Origin: Pomphorhynchus laevis
Taxonomy: Eukaryota > Acanthocephala > Palaeacanthocephala > Echinorhynchida > Pomphorhynchidae
Assembly (NCBI GenBank): GCA_012934845.2
Contig: WNNJ02000369.1
Span: 18,287-82,286, forward strand
Direction: 5' to 3'
DNA: 64,000 nt
Every line of letters starts with the position of its first letter. Within the stretch, counting starts at the first letter, position 1. The position numbers were made by a program, and so were the translations under genes. Below are positions 11,341 to 22,732 of the stretch, in pieces. The notes below the pieces were generated by a model that worked only from the letters and a program-made list of their open reading frames with translations, ran no database searches and was not told the origin of the DNA.

Positions 11341-13239
11341 ATAAATATACATTTTTGGCTTAATATAATTTAAATCTACATTTTGTAAATATGTAAATAA
11401 ATTTAAATTATTTCTATGATTTTGCGATAATTGTTTCTTAAATAATCAATTTTCTTTCTTAATCAATTTAAATAATGGGAGTAAACAATTTTCAATTGTT
11501 TTATCTCATTATTTAAGTGTGAGTTAAAGAAAACATTCTATGGCACAGTTCATTTTGTTCGCCTAAATTAGTTACCAAATTGATCACAACATAATTATTT
11601 AGATACATTTTGAACGTGATTTATGATATCACAATTTATATTTTAATAATAAGCGAATTAATTAAATTGATTTGACATATCCAATTAATCGATTATTCAA
11701 AGCAATCATTTTAATATATTGAAATACAAAATTAATAGATTTTTATATTAATTTCTATCAAATCTACAAGCAGATCTTAATGTATATGATTCATAAACGC
11801 AAGGAATGATACAAGTTATATGAAACTTCTTAGCATTAGTCTCTTGCACCTGTCACTCCTATCGCGTTGCGTATTTTCACAACATGTCGCTAAGAATTGT
11901 CGGCATTGGATTACTTTATTTTAGAAATAAATAAGTTGCTTTTAAATAAAACAATTAAAAGTCTAATAGTCTTTTAAAGGAATTATTATACGGTGATCGT
12001 ACAATATTTTGAATTTTATAATATTTTGCATTTTATTTGCAATTGCTCCATTATATTAATAATTTACAATGTAAATTATTTAATGAATTTTAAAAAGTAG
12101 TTTATAATAATTCCTTTACTACACTTTTTAGTATTTCACTATAAAGTAAAATATATCAGACTATAAACTTCAATACTCATTATTAATATATAACTATTTA
12201 AATATAATATTATATTTAAATATATAAAATAATACATAAAATCAATTTAAGAATGACAGTGTTCGACAATATTCAAAATCGTAAAATATAAAACAGCAGA
12301 AAAAATACATTATTAAATGTATGGGATACATGTTATTTTGTGGTAACGTAACAGTCAAAAATAATGATAAGAGAATTAATTAAAAATGATTCATTTTACA
12401 TATCTAATTAATCGATTATTCAAAGCAATCAATTTAATTAATTAAAGTACAATATTAACAGATTTCTATATTTAAATAAATTCACAAATTTTACAGAACA
12501 CGTGCAATTAGATTTTGTTGGAATATATAGATGCCAGCAGATCGATAATGGTGTGCAACAATGTCATTGAATGATTTATTTGATCATTTGAAACTGTCAT
12601 GAATGAATTCTTGTCAGTTATTGTATATTTTCGTGATATTAAGGCGGGTCCACTCACTAGACAATCATAGCTATTGCAGTGTTAAGTGAGGCCACGAGAC
12701 TTACGATTTGAAAAAGGCTAATTAGCTTTAACGAGAAATACTGCGAATAATACGCAATCAAATTAGTTGTAAGTAAAAGAAACTGAAACTTTAGTTCATC
12801 TGTATCAACTCTAAAATGATTAAATATCAGATAATTATGTAAAATTAAATTTGATGAATAAATCAAAATAACATGTAAGATAAATTATTTATAAACTTTT
12901 AATTGATAGTTACTTGTTTTAAATAAATATTTTGAATATAGCATTAAACCTCTGTTTATCTTGCACTGATCTTTTTAAAAACTATTACTATGACATAACC
13001 TGGCATTTTTTCTATTCGTAAATTATTTTCCTGCCCTCGCTGTAATGATCAGCAAAATATATATATTTAAATATGTGTAACTAACTACGCACAGTTGAAT
13101 TATAAAACAACAAATTGGGATAATAACAATTATCTTCCAGCAAAACTACTTTTTATGATTAAAATTAACTTAAACAATTCAGAACTATTTTATTTAGTTA
13201 TTTAGAATAAAAAAGAAATTTAGATTTAAAGAAAATTTA

Positions 13240-13465
13240 AACTATATAAACATATAAAATATATGTTTCAATATATTGATAATATATGCTTATTTAATTT
13301 AAAAAAAAGGTATGATATCTAACTATTTCTAGATAGCTGATTTGTTTTTAAGCTTTATTGAATATGAATTTGTTTATAACTGCGTAAAAAATAAATCTAA
13401 ATTCTATAAAGATATGAAATAAATGTTTCGATATATTGATGATATATATGTGTATTTAATTCTAA
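13240..13465 (+). mobile_element. two scraps of the RYIDD reverse transcriptase
   Basis: Around 13251-13300 the + strand reads MFQYIDNICLFN. Around 13335-13465 a second copy reads FEYEFVYNCVKN-like sequence followed by MFRYIDDI before being cut by a fold-back element. Both match the RT at 52785-53351 but are short and frame-broken. They lie inside the inverted duplication, so they were already present before it formed. Confidence 0.55.
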
Positions 13466-13468
13466 CGA

Positions 13469-13642
13469 TTTTTATTTATTAGTGGAGAGAGTGAAGTAAA
13501 ATATTTATTTAATCGAATTTTCAATATCCTTCTGCTATTATCTTTAGGAGTATCATCTTCATATACTCCTGAAGATGATAGCAGTAGGTAATTGAAAATT
13601 CGATTAAATAAATATTTTACTTCACTCTCCACTAATAAATAA
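13469..13642. mobile_element. fold-back element inserted in RT remnant
   Basis: Arms starting TTATTAGTGGAGAGAGTGAA (about 13469-13552 and 13563-13642) are reverse complements with a roughly 10-base centre. The RT remnant is cut right at its start and similar RT-linked sequence resumes near 13660, so the element looks inserted. The right arm has CCTGAAGATGATAGCAGTAG then ATTGAAAATTC, resembling the motif at 5749. Only one arm survives at the matching site near 22941-23015. Confidence 0.7.
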
Positions 13643-13859
13643 TCCAATATGAGTGAACAATCAATTTATAATCTAATAATTTTTTTGTTATAAAAAATAA
13701 CATGATTCAAATTATTTATAATTTATTATAATGTATTTTTACTAATTGTTATTAAAAATTTTATTACCGTAACTTAAAATAGATTAATTTAAAATTGATT
13801 GATTTTATAGAACAGCTTATTATATCGTTTTTAAAATGTTACATTGTAAGTTGTTTAAG

Positions 13860-14312
13860 GATGGTGATTATCGCTATCCCGTTCCTGGAATGTACAGCTC
13901 TGCTTATAACCCATCGAATCTAAATGTAACGGATGATATGGTATCTATGCAAAATCATAAAAGGTCTAATTTAATACGAAGAACGAATCCAAGTGTTAAA
14001 AGACCAATAGTAAATTTACATCAATCAATGAATTCAAAATCTATTTTCTGCCCCCAATGCTCCGATACCTTGGCTTTAAAAGTTCGTCAGGCGGCTATTT
14101 TTGTTCCTATAAATCCAGCCAATTATAAGAAAGAATACGATGATCACAAACATATGCTTGAAAAACAGTATCCACTTTGTAATCGATGTGAACAGAATGT
14201 TCACTATGAGCTAATGAGACAAAATTCTGTATTCCAACAAAATATACCAATTGATAGCTTCAAGAAAGTGAATTATTGCGAAAGTCGTTCTTTAAAACTA
14301 CTTCCTAACGAG
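13860..14312 (+). CDS. TMEM201/Ima1-like gene, exon 2 (Ima1_N domain)
   Basis: The 151 codons carry the rest of the Ima1_N domain: DGDYRYPVPGMY at the start, then FCPQCSDTLALKVRQAAIFVP, then the KEYDDHKHMLEKQYPLCNRC block, then QNVHYELMRQNSVFQQ. The C-x2-C pairs and H-x3-LE-x2-YPLC match human TMEM201 (HHLEQMYKLC-x2-C). The exon starts after TTGTTTAAG and ends CTAACGAG|GTATGT, a strong donor; both junctions are phase 0. No frame break is seen, so the gene looks functional. An in-frame ATG at 13836 lies in the intron and is not a start. Human TMEM201 continues with several membrane helices, expected on downstream exons. Confidence 0.87.
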
Positions 14313-14690
14313 GTATGTACTTGTAAGTTTTTATATAATAAAAACAAATTTAACTTTGTTAAAAATAGATGAATGTTCGTTTTTATGTAGTGTTTTTTAG
14401 TGTTATTAAAATCGCGTTTTTAATAATTCACAATTTACTAATTTACAAATAACTGCATTGTTCTAAAAAAATTCCATATTATCATAATTTAATACACCAA
14501 TAGCTAAAATCGCCATTAAATTGTATCATAAAAAATGACAATTTTATATTAAAAAATATGTCCATTATATTTATTAATTATAATGATTATCATAATTATT
14601 ACTATTAAATAATTAATATTATTTAATAAATATGTTTTAATAAATATTTGGGATTAAAAATTCTTTAATATTCGAAGAAAATTTATAGGT
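14313..14690. other. intron start, AT-rich; microsatellite 14570-14645
   Basis: AT-rich intron DNA with an ATTA/TTAAT-rich tract at 14570-14645. This is the kind of sequence that flanks the restriction-like-endonuclease LINE copies in this window. Confidence 0.5.
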
Positions 14691-14780
14691 GTTCAACCAA
14701 ATTACAATTGCTGAAGATGATGCCAGCTAGGCATCGAAATATTCAATTAAATAAATTTAGCGATGGCTTTTGCCATCTTT
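14690..14780 (+). repeat. hammerhead-like Penelope terminal motif
   Basis: CTGAAGATGATGCC-AGCTA-GGCATCGAAATA (14711-14740) forms a GATGCC/GGCATC helix between a CTGAAGA box and GAAA. It is followed by a GCGATGGC/GCCATC hairpin. Compared with a hammerhead core (CTGATGA ... GAAA) one core base differs. It matches the layout at 5749-5780. Confidence 0.5.
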
Positions 14781-14829
14781 ATTCTAATTTAATAAATATT
14801 ATTTAATAAATATTTGAGATTAAAAATTC

Positions 14830-17800
14830 TTTACTTCTAACTACATACAAACAAAAAATTTAAACAGCTTAAACACACAATCATAACATACAACTACTTC
14901 AATAAATACAATATGCCACGTGGTAAACCGTTGCCGGGTCCACGGTGTTGTGGATGTAATGGACAGTCGACCAAGTGCCGCAAATGTGTAAGCGCACTAG
15001 AAGAAAAGATATGTATTGATTGCCTTGCACCATGCTGCCAAAATAGAAAAGATATGCCTTTAAATGGAGACAAAAATACATCTGGTCGTATGCCTTCGTT
15101 AACGGAGGAATGCATAACGAATACAGAACCGCTATCAAACGACATTTACAATTCAATAATCACAAGCGATGACAGATATCATATCCCCGCTGACGTAGTG
15201 TTAGATCCTTACGCATCAAAAATTAACTTATACTTCTAGAAAGTAATAAAGTGGATACCCAACCTAATATCACTTCCACTTTGCGAATCAAGGAAATTAC
15301 TATCATCTGCCAATATGTCTTGCAAAGTATCCAGTCACGGAAAATATCATTAATCCGTAAAACCCTTACGAGACGATCGGAGATGTGGAAGTCCGGAATG
15401 CTGTCAGAGTTAATGGATGAAGCGAGCTCCCTTCAACAACGACTGAGGAGCGCAAGCAACTGTGTGGGTTATACACAAGCTAACTGGCAAAAAAATTTGT
15501 ACATCTATTGAAGGAGGGAAGAACCGGCGCCGCGATGAAATTACTAGACAACAAAAATCAAGAAAGTAATGTTCAAGTACATGCTCTTGATGGCATTTAC
15601 GAAGATCGTACAGTCGAAAATATTTTGCTCGATATACATTCCACTGCTACTGAAGCTCAACCAGATGCTATACTTTATGCTCCGCTACCAGAATGTGTGC
15701 CCCATCATGTAATCGAATTTTGTCAAATCGATAGCAAGAAAATAATATTAGTAGCATTAAAAATATGGGGGAGCCGGACTGTCGGGAATAACCGCGTTAG
15801 AATTTCAACGCTTTTTGACATGTTTCAAGTCACACTCATTGAAACTAGCCCAAAGTATTGCCGATCTGGCCAGAAGAATAGCTACCGAAAGGATTGCATT
15901 TTCGACCATTGAAGCAGTATTAGCCAGTAGACTAATCCCACTGAACAAAAATGTCGGGGTCTGCCTATAGGCGTAGGGGACATCGCACGCAGGATAATAA
16001 GAAAAACAATAATGTCAGTGATCAAAAATCTATTGCAAAATGTTGCTGATAAAGTTCAATTGTGTGCATAACAGAGAGCCGGTATTGAATATGCTGTGCA
16101 CTCTATTTCACAAGCATACGAATCAAATAAGAACCATTCCATTCTCACAATTTATGCAAGCAATGCGTTTAACAAGGCCTGTCGAAAGCTGGCTCTAGCA
16201 AATATAGCTAACGTATGCTTAGCCATGTCACAAGTATTGCATAACACATATGGCGGCAGTATATTGATGACGACGGGAGATGGCGTGCTAAAAGCAACAG
16301 AAGGATTCACTCAAGGAGATCCGTTGGCAACGGCCGCGTTTGCAACTCTGTCGATACCACTTATCCGACGAATACAATAGCGTATACCGGATGTTACTCA
16401 AAAATAGTATGCGGATGACGCAAACTTTGTGGGCACAACGGAAAACCTCAGACAGGTACGGGATTTGTTGATGGAGATAGGTCCACAATATGGATATATC
16501 GTTAACCCAGCTAAGTGCAAAATATTGGTTCACCCTAAACAAAAACTAAGAGTGATTAGTGTATTTCACGATGCGAACCTACATATAACGAATGAAGGTT
16601 TTACAATTCTTGGTGCACCAGTTGTAACCGTCGCATTTATTGAGCGGATCGTGACAGATAAGAGTAACATATGGTGCGAACAGCTACTTCAACTTAGCAC
16701 ATTAGCAAATAGGGATGCTCATTGTACGTACTACGCATATATTTACGTTTTCCAGAACAAATGGCTTCACATTATTCGCACCACAAAATGCAAGCGGGAA
16801 TAGTTTGGGCCACTAAATGAAAACATATTCGAAGTGTTCTGTACTGGTTTTTTCTCACAGAAAACCACTGACGAGCTAGAAAACGTATATATTCTAACTA
16901 CCAAATTAGGCGGACTTGGATTTCGGGATATCGTGGTCGAGGTACTTAATCAACACAGTTCATCAATTCAAATGTGCATACCGTTTGATAATGTACTTGC
17001 GAATGATTGTGAACAATCGCAAATTAAAATTGCGGCCAATTAAGAATCCAAAATTTGGAACGTCAAAAGGAAAGGCGGGATGATGTGGAGGTTGACTTCC
17101 CCAGAACGACCCGGCTACTTGACTCTGCATCTTTGAATGGTACATCAGGTGGGCTAACAAGCCGTCATACAGAAGCGTTTGATAGTCATCTGTCAACTGT
17201 CGAATCCCGTGATGCTTTGGCGGTAAGGTACGACCTGGAACCGACAAACATAGCTCATACGTGTGTTCGTGGAGCTGAGTTCAACATTAACCATGCTTTA
17301 TCGTGTAAACAAGGTGACCTTTCAATAGTTCATCACAATGAAGGTGGCGATGTATTGGCAACTGTCTTAATATAAATATGCTCAAGTGTGGCAATTGAAC
17401 TAAGTTTAGCTCTAGTGCCTGAAATGTATATATTTGAAACTAGCACGACGACGAGAAATACCGATGCTTGTCTAGATATAGTATGTCATGGTATCTTCGG
17501 AAATAGGATGGAACGCATGTTTATGAACGTGTGTATATTCAATTCATATACTGAATCGTATTTGCCGAAGTCAACACATACATGTTTCGAATACAATGAA
17601 AAGAGAAGTCGATCCAAATATGAGAAACGTATATGTGAGATCGATCACAGTTCATTCGCTCCGATTGTGTTTGCAGCTAAGTGGAGCAAATACCATACTT
17701 TCTGCTATGGTTGAGCAGGAAGTATGGCGCAATCCGTCGTGCATGTAATTGCCTCAAAAATTAGCAGCAAGCGAGCAAGAAGTTACTTCGAGGAGATCTC

Positions 17801-18030
17801 GTAGTTGCGAGCAAAATTGAGCATCGCGATGGCCAGGTCCATATCGCAATGCTTGCGTGCATATCGATCAAGGAGAGGAATTCCTGCCAATATTACGGAG
17901 GGTATCAGCGTGCAAATTGCGATAGCTGAAAAAAGAAGCACCCACAATTAATTGCAAGCATACACTCTGATGAAATGTTGATCTTCGTGTAATGATTATT
18001 ATTTATGGGCCATTGGCGGGTAACCTTAAT
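14830..18030 (+). mobile_element. CXC/RT/RLE LINE, decayed full-length copy
   Basis: A whole-length but heavily mutated copy of the family intact at 37084. From the ATG at 14913: the cysteine cluster (MPRGKPLPGPRCCGCNG, CRKC, CIDCLAPCC), the helical region (15251-15912), and RT pieces (16096-16380: ASNAFN, EGFTQGDPLATAAF). The YADD box reads YADDAN in another frame near 16409. Then come thumb pieces (16429-17043, GGLGF), the second zinc motif (NINHALSCK near 17290) and the endonuclease end (17388-17714: DACLDI, ERMFMNVCIFN). About ten stops and frameshifts separate the pieces. The 3' UTR ends in the family motif at 18007-18025. It lies in an intron of the TMEM201-like gene. Confidence 0.85.
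18007..18025 (+). other. conserved 3' end motif of the RLE LINE
   Basis: GGGCCATTGGCGGGTAACC, followed at once by a TTATTAATTATT microsatellite (to about 18105). Relatives at 36627, 40182, 42097 and 61485. Confidence 0.7.
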
Positions 18031-18105
18031 ATGTATTTATTATTAATTATTATAAAAAATTATAAAGATAATTAAATAATTAATAGTAATAATTATAATA
18101 GTTTT

Positions 18106-18339
18106 AAATAGCATTTTACTTACACGAGAACTGTAATAATTTGTTTTTTACGTTTCAGTCAATCTCAGTAACCATTTTAATGAAAAGAAATATACAAACC
18201 GTGAAATCTTCTAGATATAAGTACGTAGAATTCAGGAAGAATTCAAAGACTTTCACAAACGGTGCAATCATTTGGTATTTTTTAAATATAGTTAAACTTA
18301 TTACCATACATCCTTCCCCTGTAGCATTGATATGAATTG
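18106..18339 (+). other. unassigned open stretch
   Basis: A 64-codon open frame (18141-18335) begins just after a plausible acceptor (TTTTTTACGTTTCAG). It has no similarity I recognise to TMEM201 or any transposon. It could be an exon or chance. Confidence 0.2.
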
Positions 18340-19255
18340 ATTCTTATATAATTAGACAGAAATAATTAACAACACTTTCTAGCATACTTGTATTATCAAA
18401 ATCCACTTTATGGTTAAGAACATGATTCAAAATGGCCGATGAAATATCGCCTCTTCGTACTGCTGAACGATTCCTATTTATTCTTGTTTCTAATAGACCA
18501 TCAATCTATCCAGCTTAAATAGCATTACAATCTTTGCATTTTATTCCCTATTCTACACCTGATGTTATGTTTATTTTGGGTTTGCGTATAAGCATCGACG
18601 TCAAATTACGTTTGGATTGACAATATATTATTGTTTTATTATTACTATTTTTCCTTAGATTGTCTTTTAAACGTTTCAGACTCGCATGATCCACAAATAA
18701 TGAGCGGATAAAGGACAACATCTTCTTGATCACATCCACACATAAATCCTACTTTTTATAAGTAATCTTTTTTGATTTTATATAAGCTTGACGAATTGGT
18801 TATTTTGAAATTTACGATCTATTAAGACAGCTTTCATTATTTCTCTCTGATCTACAAACATATCTCTAAGAACATATTTGAACGGTTTTAATATGTTCGC
18901 TGCAGCTACAAATATATTATATTTGGGAGTGGGTATGCCTCGACCATACATGTAGACTCCAATTGATGTATGACTTTCGATAAATCTCCGTTACTTTATG
19001 TTTCCGTTTAACCATAACATCCAGAAATACCATAGACTTTGTCAAGTCCTAAGTGTGAACTTCCCACTGAATAGCTAAATCTTTTTTATTTAGTGTTTTT
19101 CTTATGTTGTCGGCGCTTTCTGTTTTTTGAATATCATGAAAACATCATCGACATATCTCAAATATGAACACAAAATTGGCAAACGTTATATGTTTCCCAA
19201 TTATACATATATAAGACAATTTATTTGGCCTGAGGAAGACCCCTGCCGGTGATTT
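18340..19255 (-). mobile_element. Penelope-like element, RT plus GIY-YIG (decayed)
   Basis: Reading the - strand from 19250: YLRYVDDVFMIF (RT motif C), ADNIRKTLNKKDLAIQWEV, then FLDVMVKRKHK, VTEIYRKSYINWS, and the thumb stretch PFKYVLRDMFVDQREIMKAV. The domain near 18440-18560 reads IKCKDCNA ... INRNRSAVRRGDISSAILNH ... VDFDNTSML, a GIY-YIG endonuclease. In known Penelope elements that domain nicks the target and lies C-terminal to the RT, as here. The first RT motifs are missing and there are several stops and frame changes, so it is a dead, 5'-truncated copy. Confidence 0.8.
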
Positions 19256-19714
19256 AAATTTTGATATATCCTGTAATTATCCTTACAGGTATCTTGTACA
19301 AAATCTTGATACAATTTTTTTATCAAGCAAACCCAGAAAGCACTATCATTCTTTTGGTTAAATTCCGCCCGGATTTTATTAGACCACTGCCCGTTGTATA
19401 TTCTGGAATATACAACACGACCTATAAGCCACTACTATTCTCTTCATTGATTTCTTCATTATTTCGAATTGCTTTATTATATTGGGTTAAAAATTATCGT
19501 AAATATAATAAAAATATATCTTTAAAAATTCAAAAATGGATCTTTAAAAAATGCAAAAAGACCTCTGTAAATATGCAAATGGGATCTGTTAAAATTTGAA
19601 AGTTGATTTTAATGAAAAGAGCTGTAAAATTATACTACAATTGACTTTAATGAAAGAATTGATATATAAAAATGCAAAAATAGACAAATTAGACTACAAT
19701 TAGACTATAATGAA

Positions 19715-19905
19715 AAAGTGGATCTATAAAAATGCAAAAATAGATCTATAAAAATGCAAAAATAGATCTATAAAAATGCAAAAATAGATCTATAAAAATG
19801 CAAAAATAGATCTATAAAAATGCAAAAATAGATCTATAAAAATGCAAAAATAGATCTATAAAAATGCAAATATTGATCTTTAAAAATACAAAACGGGCTC
19901 TATAA
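19715..19905 (+). repeat. 22-bp minisatellite
   Basis: About seven near-perfect copies of ATAGATCTATAAAAATGCAAAA, with diverged relatives just upstream (19500-19715) and downstream (to about 19940). AGATCT makes each unit carry a small palindrome. Probably a replication-slippage array in the intron. Confidence 0.9.
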
Positions 19906-20063
19906 AAATGCAAAAATGATAAATAAAAATGCAAACAGAGCATTTTAAGAAAATAAAAAAAAATAAAAATTTTAAGAAAACTAATTTTAAAAAAAAACTA
20001 TTATTTTGTTAATTCTTAATATTAAAAAAAGTTTTTAGTCTTTTTAATTATGTTCATCTTAAG

Positions 20064-20377
20064 GCTGTATCTTCAATTCAAGGGATCCAAAGATCATCAG
20101 AAAGCGAAGATTGTTCAATGAACAAGCAACAGATTAAAAATTCGTATATTTTTAAAAATATATTAGTATTTAGTTTGATTTCGATTCGTTTACTTACCAA
20201 TATATATCTAATAGCAAGCCGACTTACCATAATACTTGACTATTCTAGTCGTGATCTCGATACTAACAACAACAGCAAGTCTATTTCATTTTGGTCTTTC
20301 ACTAGATTCTATTGTTGTTATGCCTACATTGCGGTTGTAATCATGATTTTCAGTGATGCCCTGTTATGTATTCTGCG
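20064..20377 (+). CDS. candidate TMEM201-like exon 3 (membrane segments)
   Basis: An open frame follows CATCTTAAG|GCT, in phase 0 as exon 2 requires. It encodes AVSSIQGIQRSSESED, then a hydrophobic run (IFKNILVFSLISIRLLTNIY), a polar stretch (RDLDTNNNSKS), and a second hydrophobic run (CCYAYIAVVIMIFSDALLCI). TMEM201 proteins also follow Ima1_N with a membrane helix, a polar loop and more helices, and human has a comparable DAFCTCLW after a helix. A donor-like GCG|GTACGT would end the exon at 20377. This is an inference from position, phase and hydrophobicity; sequence similarity is weak. No later exon was found. Confidence 0.4.
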
Positions 20378-21345
20378 GTACGTGGTTATATTTATTTTGT
20401 AAGCGTCAAATTTTGTGAATATTTAATTTTTAAAATTGTGTGGAGGTTACAATTTGATACAAATGAATATCAAGCATGCAATCGCTGAATGAGCAAGTTA
20501 TTAAATATCGCTTGTTCGAGAGTTCATCCAAATCACTGTATTAATTTTTCGGTTTGCTTAATTAAGCAATTAATAATTTTAAAGGAACCAAGATTAATTT
20601 GTTTACATTAATTTAAAAAAATACAATATATAAAAAGGTAATTTTTATTTATTAACAAGCTTTCAATAGTTTAGATATTTTTTAACTTGAAAAGAATCTT
20701 GACTATCGAAAAAAATTTCATTTTTCCTTGTGTCTATAATAATTACAGCAATATCTGTAAATTTCTTCAAACTAAACATATTGTTTGCTTTACGTAGTTT
20801 CTTAATTAATAATTTTAAAGGAACCAAGATTAATTTGTTTAAATTAAATTTCTTAAATTAAATTTTTTTTAAATTTTTTAAATTAAATTTTTCTTCACAT
20901 AATTTTTTAAATTATGTATTAATTTGACAATATATTTATTCTTGAGTCTATAATAATTCTAGCATGAAATTATTATCATTAAATTATCTAATTATGCATT
21001 AAATTATGTTAGAATTGAATTGTGATTAACTTTATTTATTGTTTGCTTTTCTTAACGTAGAAAAGAAAAGACTTAAACATCAATTATTGATGTTTAAGTT
21101 TTTTGGTGTTAGGTGGTTTAAAGTCGTTTACTATTAGTCAGATCAGCTAACTGATTCCCCGTATTTTATACTATATATAAATAAAAAATAATACTAACTT
21201 AAAATAAATTAATAAATAATAAATACTTAAATAATTATAAATAATTAATAATTATATTAGATTTTGTATAATTTACATTTATAAGGTTAAAATTTAAATT
21301 TGGAATTAAAAAATCAATTTTTTTTGAATTGACTAATAAATAATA
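20378..21345. other. AT-rich region with short duplications
   Basis: No gene recognised. A block 'ttaataattttaaaggaacc' plus 'aagattaatttgttta' occurs twice (near 20568 and 20805). An inverted copy of the 10500-type repeat lies near 21135-21175. Confidence 0.45.
21070..21099. repeat. 14-bp-arm hairpin
   Basis: CTTAAACATCAAT and ATTGATGTTTAAG are exact reverse complements around a one-base centre. It ends in TTTTTT, but nothing ties it to an RNA gene. Confidence 0.6.
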
Positions 21346-21349
21346 TATA

Positions 21350-21478
21350 ATGTATCAGAATAAAGGTTAGAGTTCATCAGAGGAACTGCTATGTTTTTAC
21401 ATTTCGGCCTCTATTCCTCGATTCAACATAGCAGCGGTCCCAAATACATGCTAATGACGTATTTTATCTGATATAATG
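21350..21478 (-). repeat. Penelope-like terminal module (inverted)
   Basis: Reverse complement of the 10180-type module: 'catcagaggaactgctatg', 'tttcggcc', 'caacatagcagcggtcc' and 'aaatacatgctaatgacgta'. No RT is left beside it. Confidence 0.6.
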
Positions 21479-22094
21479 TTACAAAGTAAATAAAATAAAT
21501 AAAATAAATAAATTATTTGTCAAAATAAGCAAACTTGTTTATTTTGACAAAAACACAAGTTCAATTATGAACAAATTTCTTTAAAAGTTAATCAATTGCA
21601 ATAATTATAGATATTTCAATTTTAAAATTTATGTTACAAAATATGTAGCTTCAGTTAAGCGATACAATTATTAAGAGAAATGTGATCTGTAAAGAACTTT
21701 GTTTAATTTAAACAATAAAATATTCACAGATATCATTAACCTGAATTTTAATACATTATAAATCGAAAATTCATGGTTATACAAATGATTTGTGATAAGC
21801 AACTCACAAATCATTCAAATAGAGGAATTATGAATATTTTAATTTTTTATATCAAGCAGTAGTTTTTCTGGAAATTAATTACCCACACTTTAAATTGTGC
21901 CTGGTTAGTTACAAATACTTACTAATCAGATCAGCTAACTGAATCTACGTATTTTATAATGTCTACATATCATATAAAATTAAAACAATAAATAAAATAG
22001 ACCTGAATAATTGTTATAAGATTTAATATAATTAATATCTAACATTTAAAATTACAATTTAAAATAAAAGTTAATTGCTATAAATTGAATAATA
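21479..22094. other. AT-rich spacer
   Basis: Only an inverted copy of the 'cagctaactgaatctacgta' repeat near 21920-21965 could be assigned; the rest is featureless. Confidence 0.45.
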
Positions 22095-22256
22095 AATAAC
22101 AGGAGAATAAGGATTAGAGGTCATCAGGAGGAACTGCTATGCTATCAGGTTTCGGTACATAACTCCTCTACCAAACAGATCAACTGGGTCAAATACATGC
22201 TAATGATGTATTTCCTCTGATAAAACTATCTAGTATCTTATTCTAATACAAAGTAC
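22095..22256 (-). repeat. Penelope-like terminal module, RT-linked
   Basis: On the - strand it lies directly 3' of the RT remnant at 22258-22700, as in the + strand copy at 53351-53515. It has the same boxes: GCATGTATTTGACCC, CCGAAACCTGATAGCATAGC, TCCTCCTGATGACCTC. Confidence 0.65.
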
Positions 22257-22257
22257 A

Positions 22258-22700
22258 TTATTTATTATCCATCCATAAAAATTTACCACTTAAGAGTTTA
22301 AATTTATTCTTTATATTATTGTGTTGATTTATATATTTTATTATTTTCTGCTTGATGTTATTTTTATAGTAACCTAGTTTAAAATATGTATCTATTAAAT
22401 TATTGAAATGATTTTGAAGAAAGCCAATATCATTACAATTTGTTGCAATTCTTAAAATTTCATTATTTAATGTATTATATTTTATATTACATGGTATGCA
22501 TGAATGCTCATGCAAAAATATGTTTCTTGTAAATTTAAATATGTCATCTTTACGATATAAATTAATAGTAGTTTTAGTTAATGTTAATTTAATGTTCATA
22601 TCTAGATATACACCTTCTTTATCATTAATATTGGTTTTGTTAAGAATAAGGCTTTCTGGATAAATGTGCTCACTAATTGAATAAAAATCATTAGATTATA
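22258..22700 (-). mobile_element. RYIDD-type RT, 3' part (truncated)
   Basis: On the - strand 113 codons are open (22599-22258: MNIKLTLTKTTINLYRKDD, then LHEHSCIPCNIKYNTLNNE, ending GKFLWMDNK). The upstream part to about 22700 (FYSISEHIYPES) is in the same element. Protein identity with 52869-53351 is very high. The RYIDD box itself is missing; the sequence breaks at a junction with the duplicated, fold-back-containing region. Confidence 0.7.
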
Positions 22701-22732
22701 AATTGATTGTTCACTCATATTGAATTATTTAT

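Larger units (their letters stand above)
11979..13660. repeat. left arm of a 1.6-kb inverted duplication
   Basis: From GGAATTATTATAC at 11979, the sequence matches the reverse complement of 24567 down to 22941 with few differences. A 69-codon stretch (12657-12866 minus versus 23687-23896 plus) is identical at the protein level. The arm ends next to exon 2 of the TMEM201-like gene. The right arm has about 100 extra bases at 23150-23257 and only half of the fold-back element seen here at 13469-13642. Confidence 0.85.
8944..13859 (+). other. repeat-filled intron 1 of the TMEM201-like gene
   Basis: A 4.9-kb intron with donor GAG|GTTAAA and acceptor TTGTTTAAG|GATGG, both phase 0. It contains only repeats: a TATACC-type microsatellite, a Penelope-like terminal module, a three-copy repeat, and the left arm of a large inverted duplication that carries a fold-back element. 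Stretches 8960-9420, 9660-10160 and 11340-11978 hold nothing I recognise. Confidence 0.75.

Noticed and set aside
13836-13859. ATG at 13836 as the start of a separate 178-residue protein
   Set aside because: The first eight codons lie in the intron. The Ima1_N domain begins in exon 1 at 8803 and joins in phase at 13860; the tail after 14312 is also intronic.
21070-21105. Hairpin followed by T-run as a terminator or Pol III gene end
   Set aside because: No A/B box or RNA family match was seen; intrinsic terminators are not expected in animal nuclear DNA.
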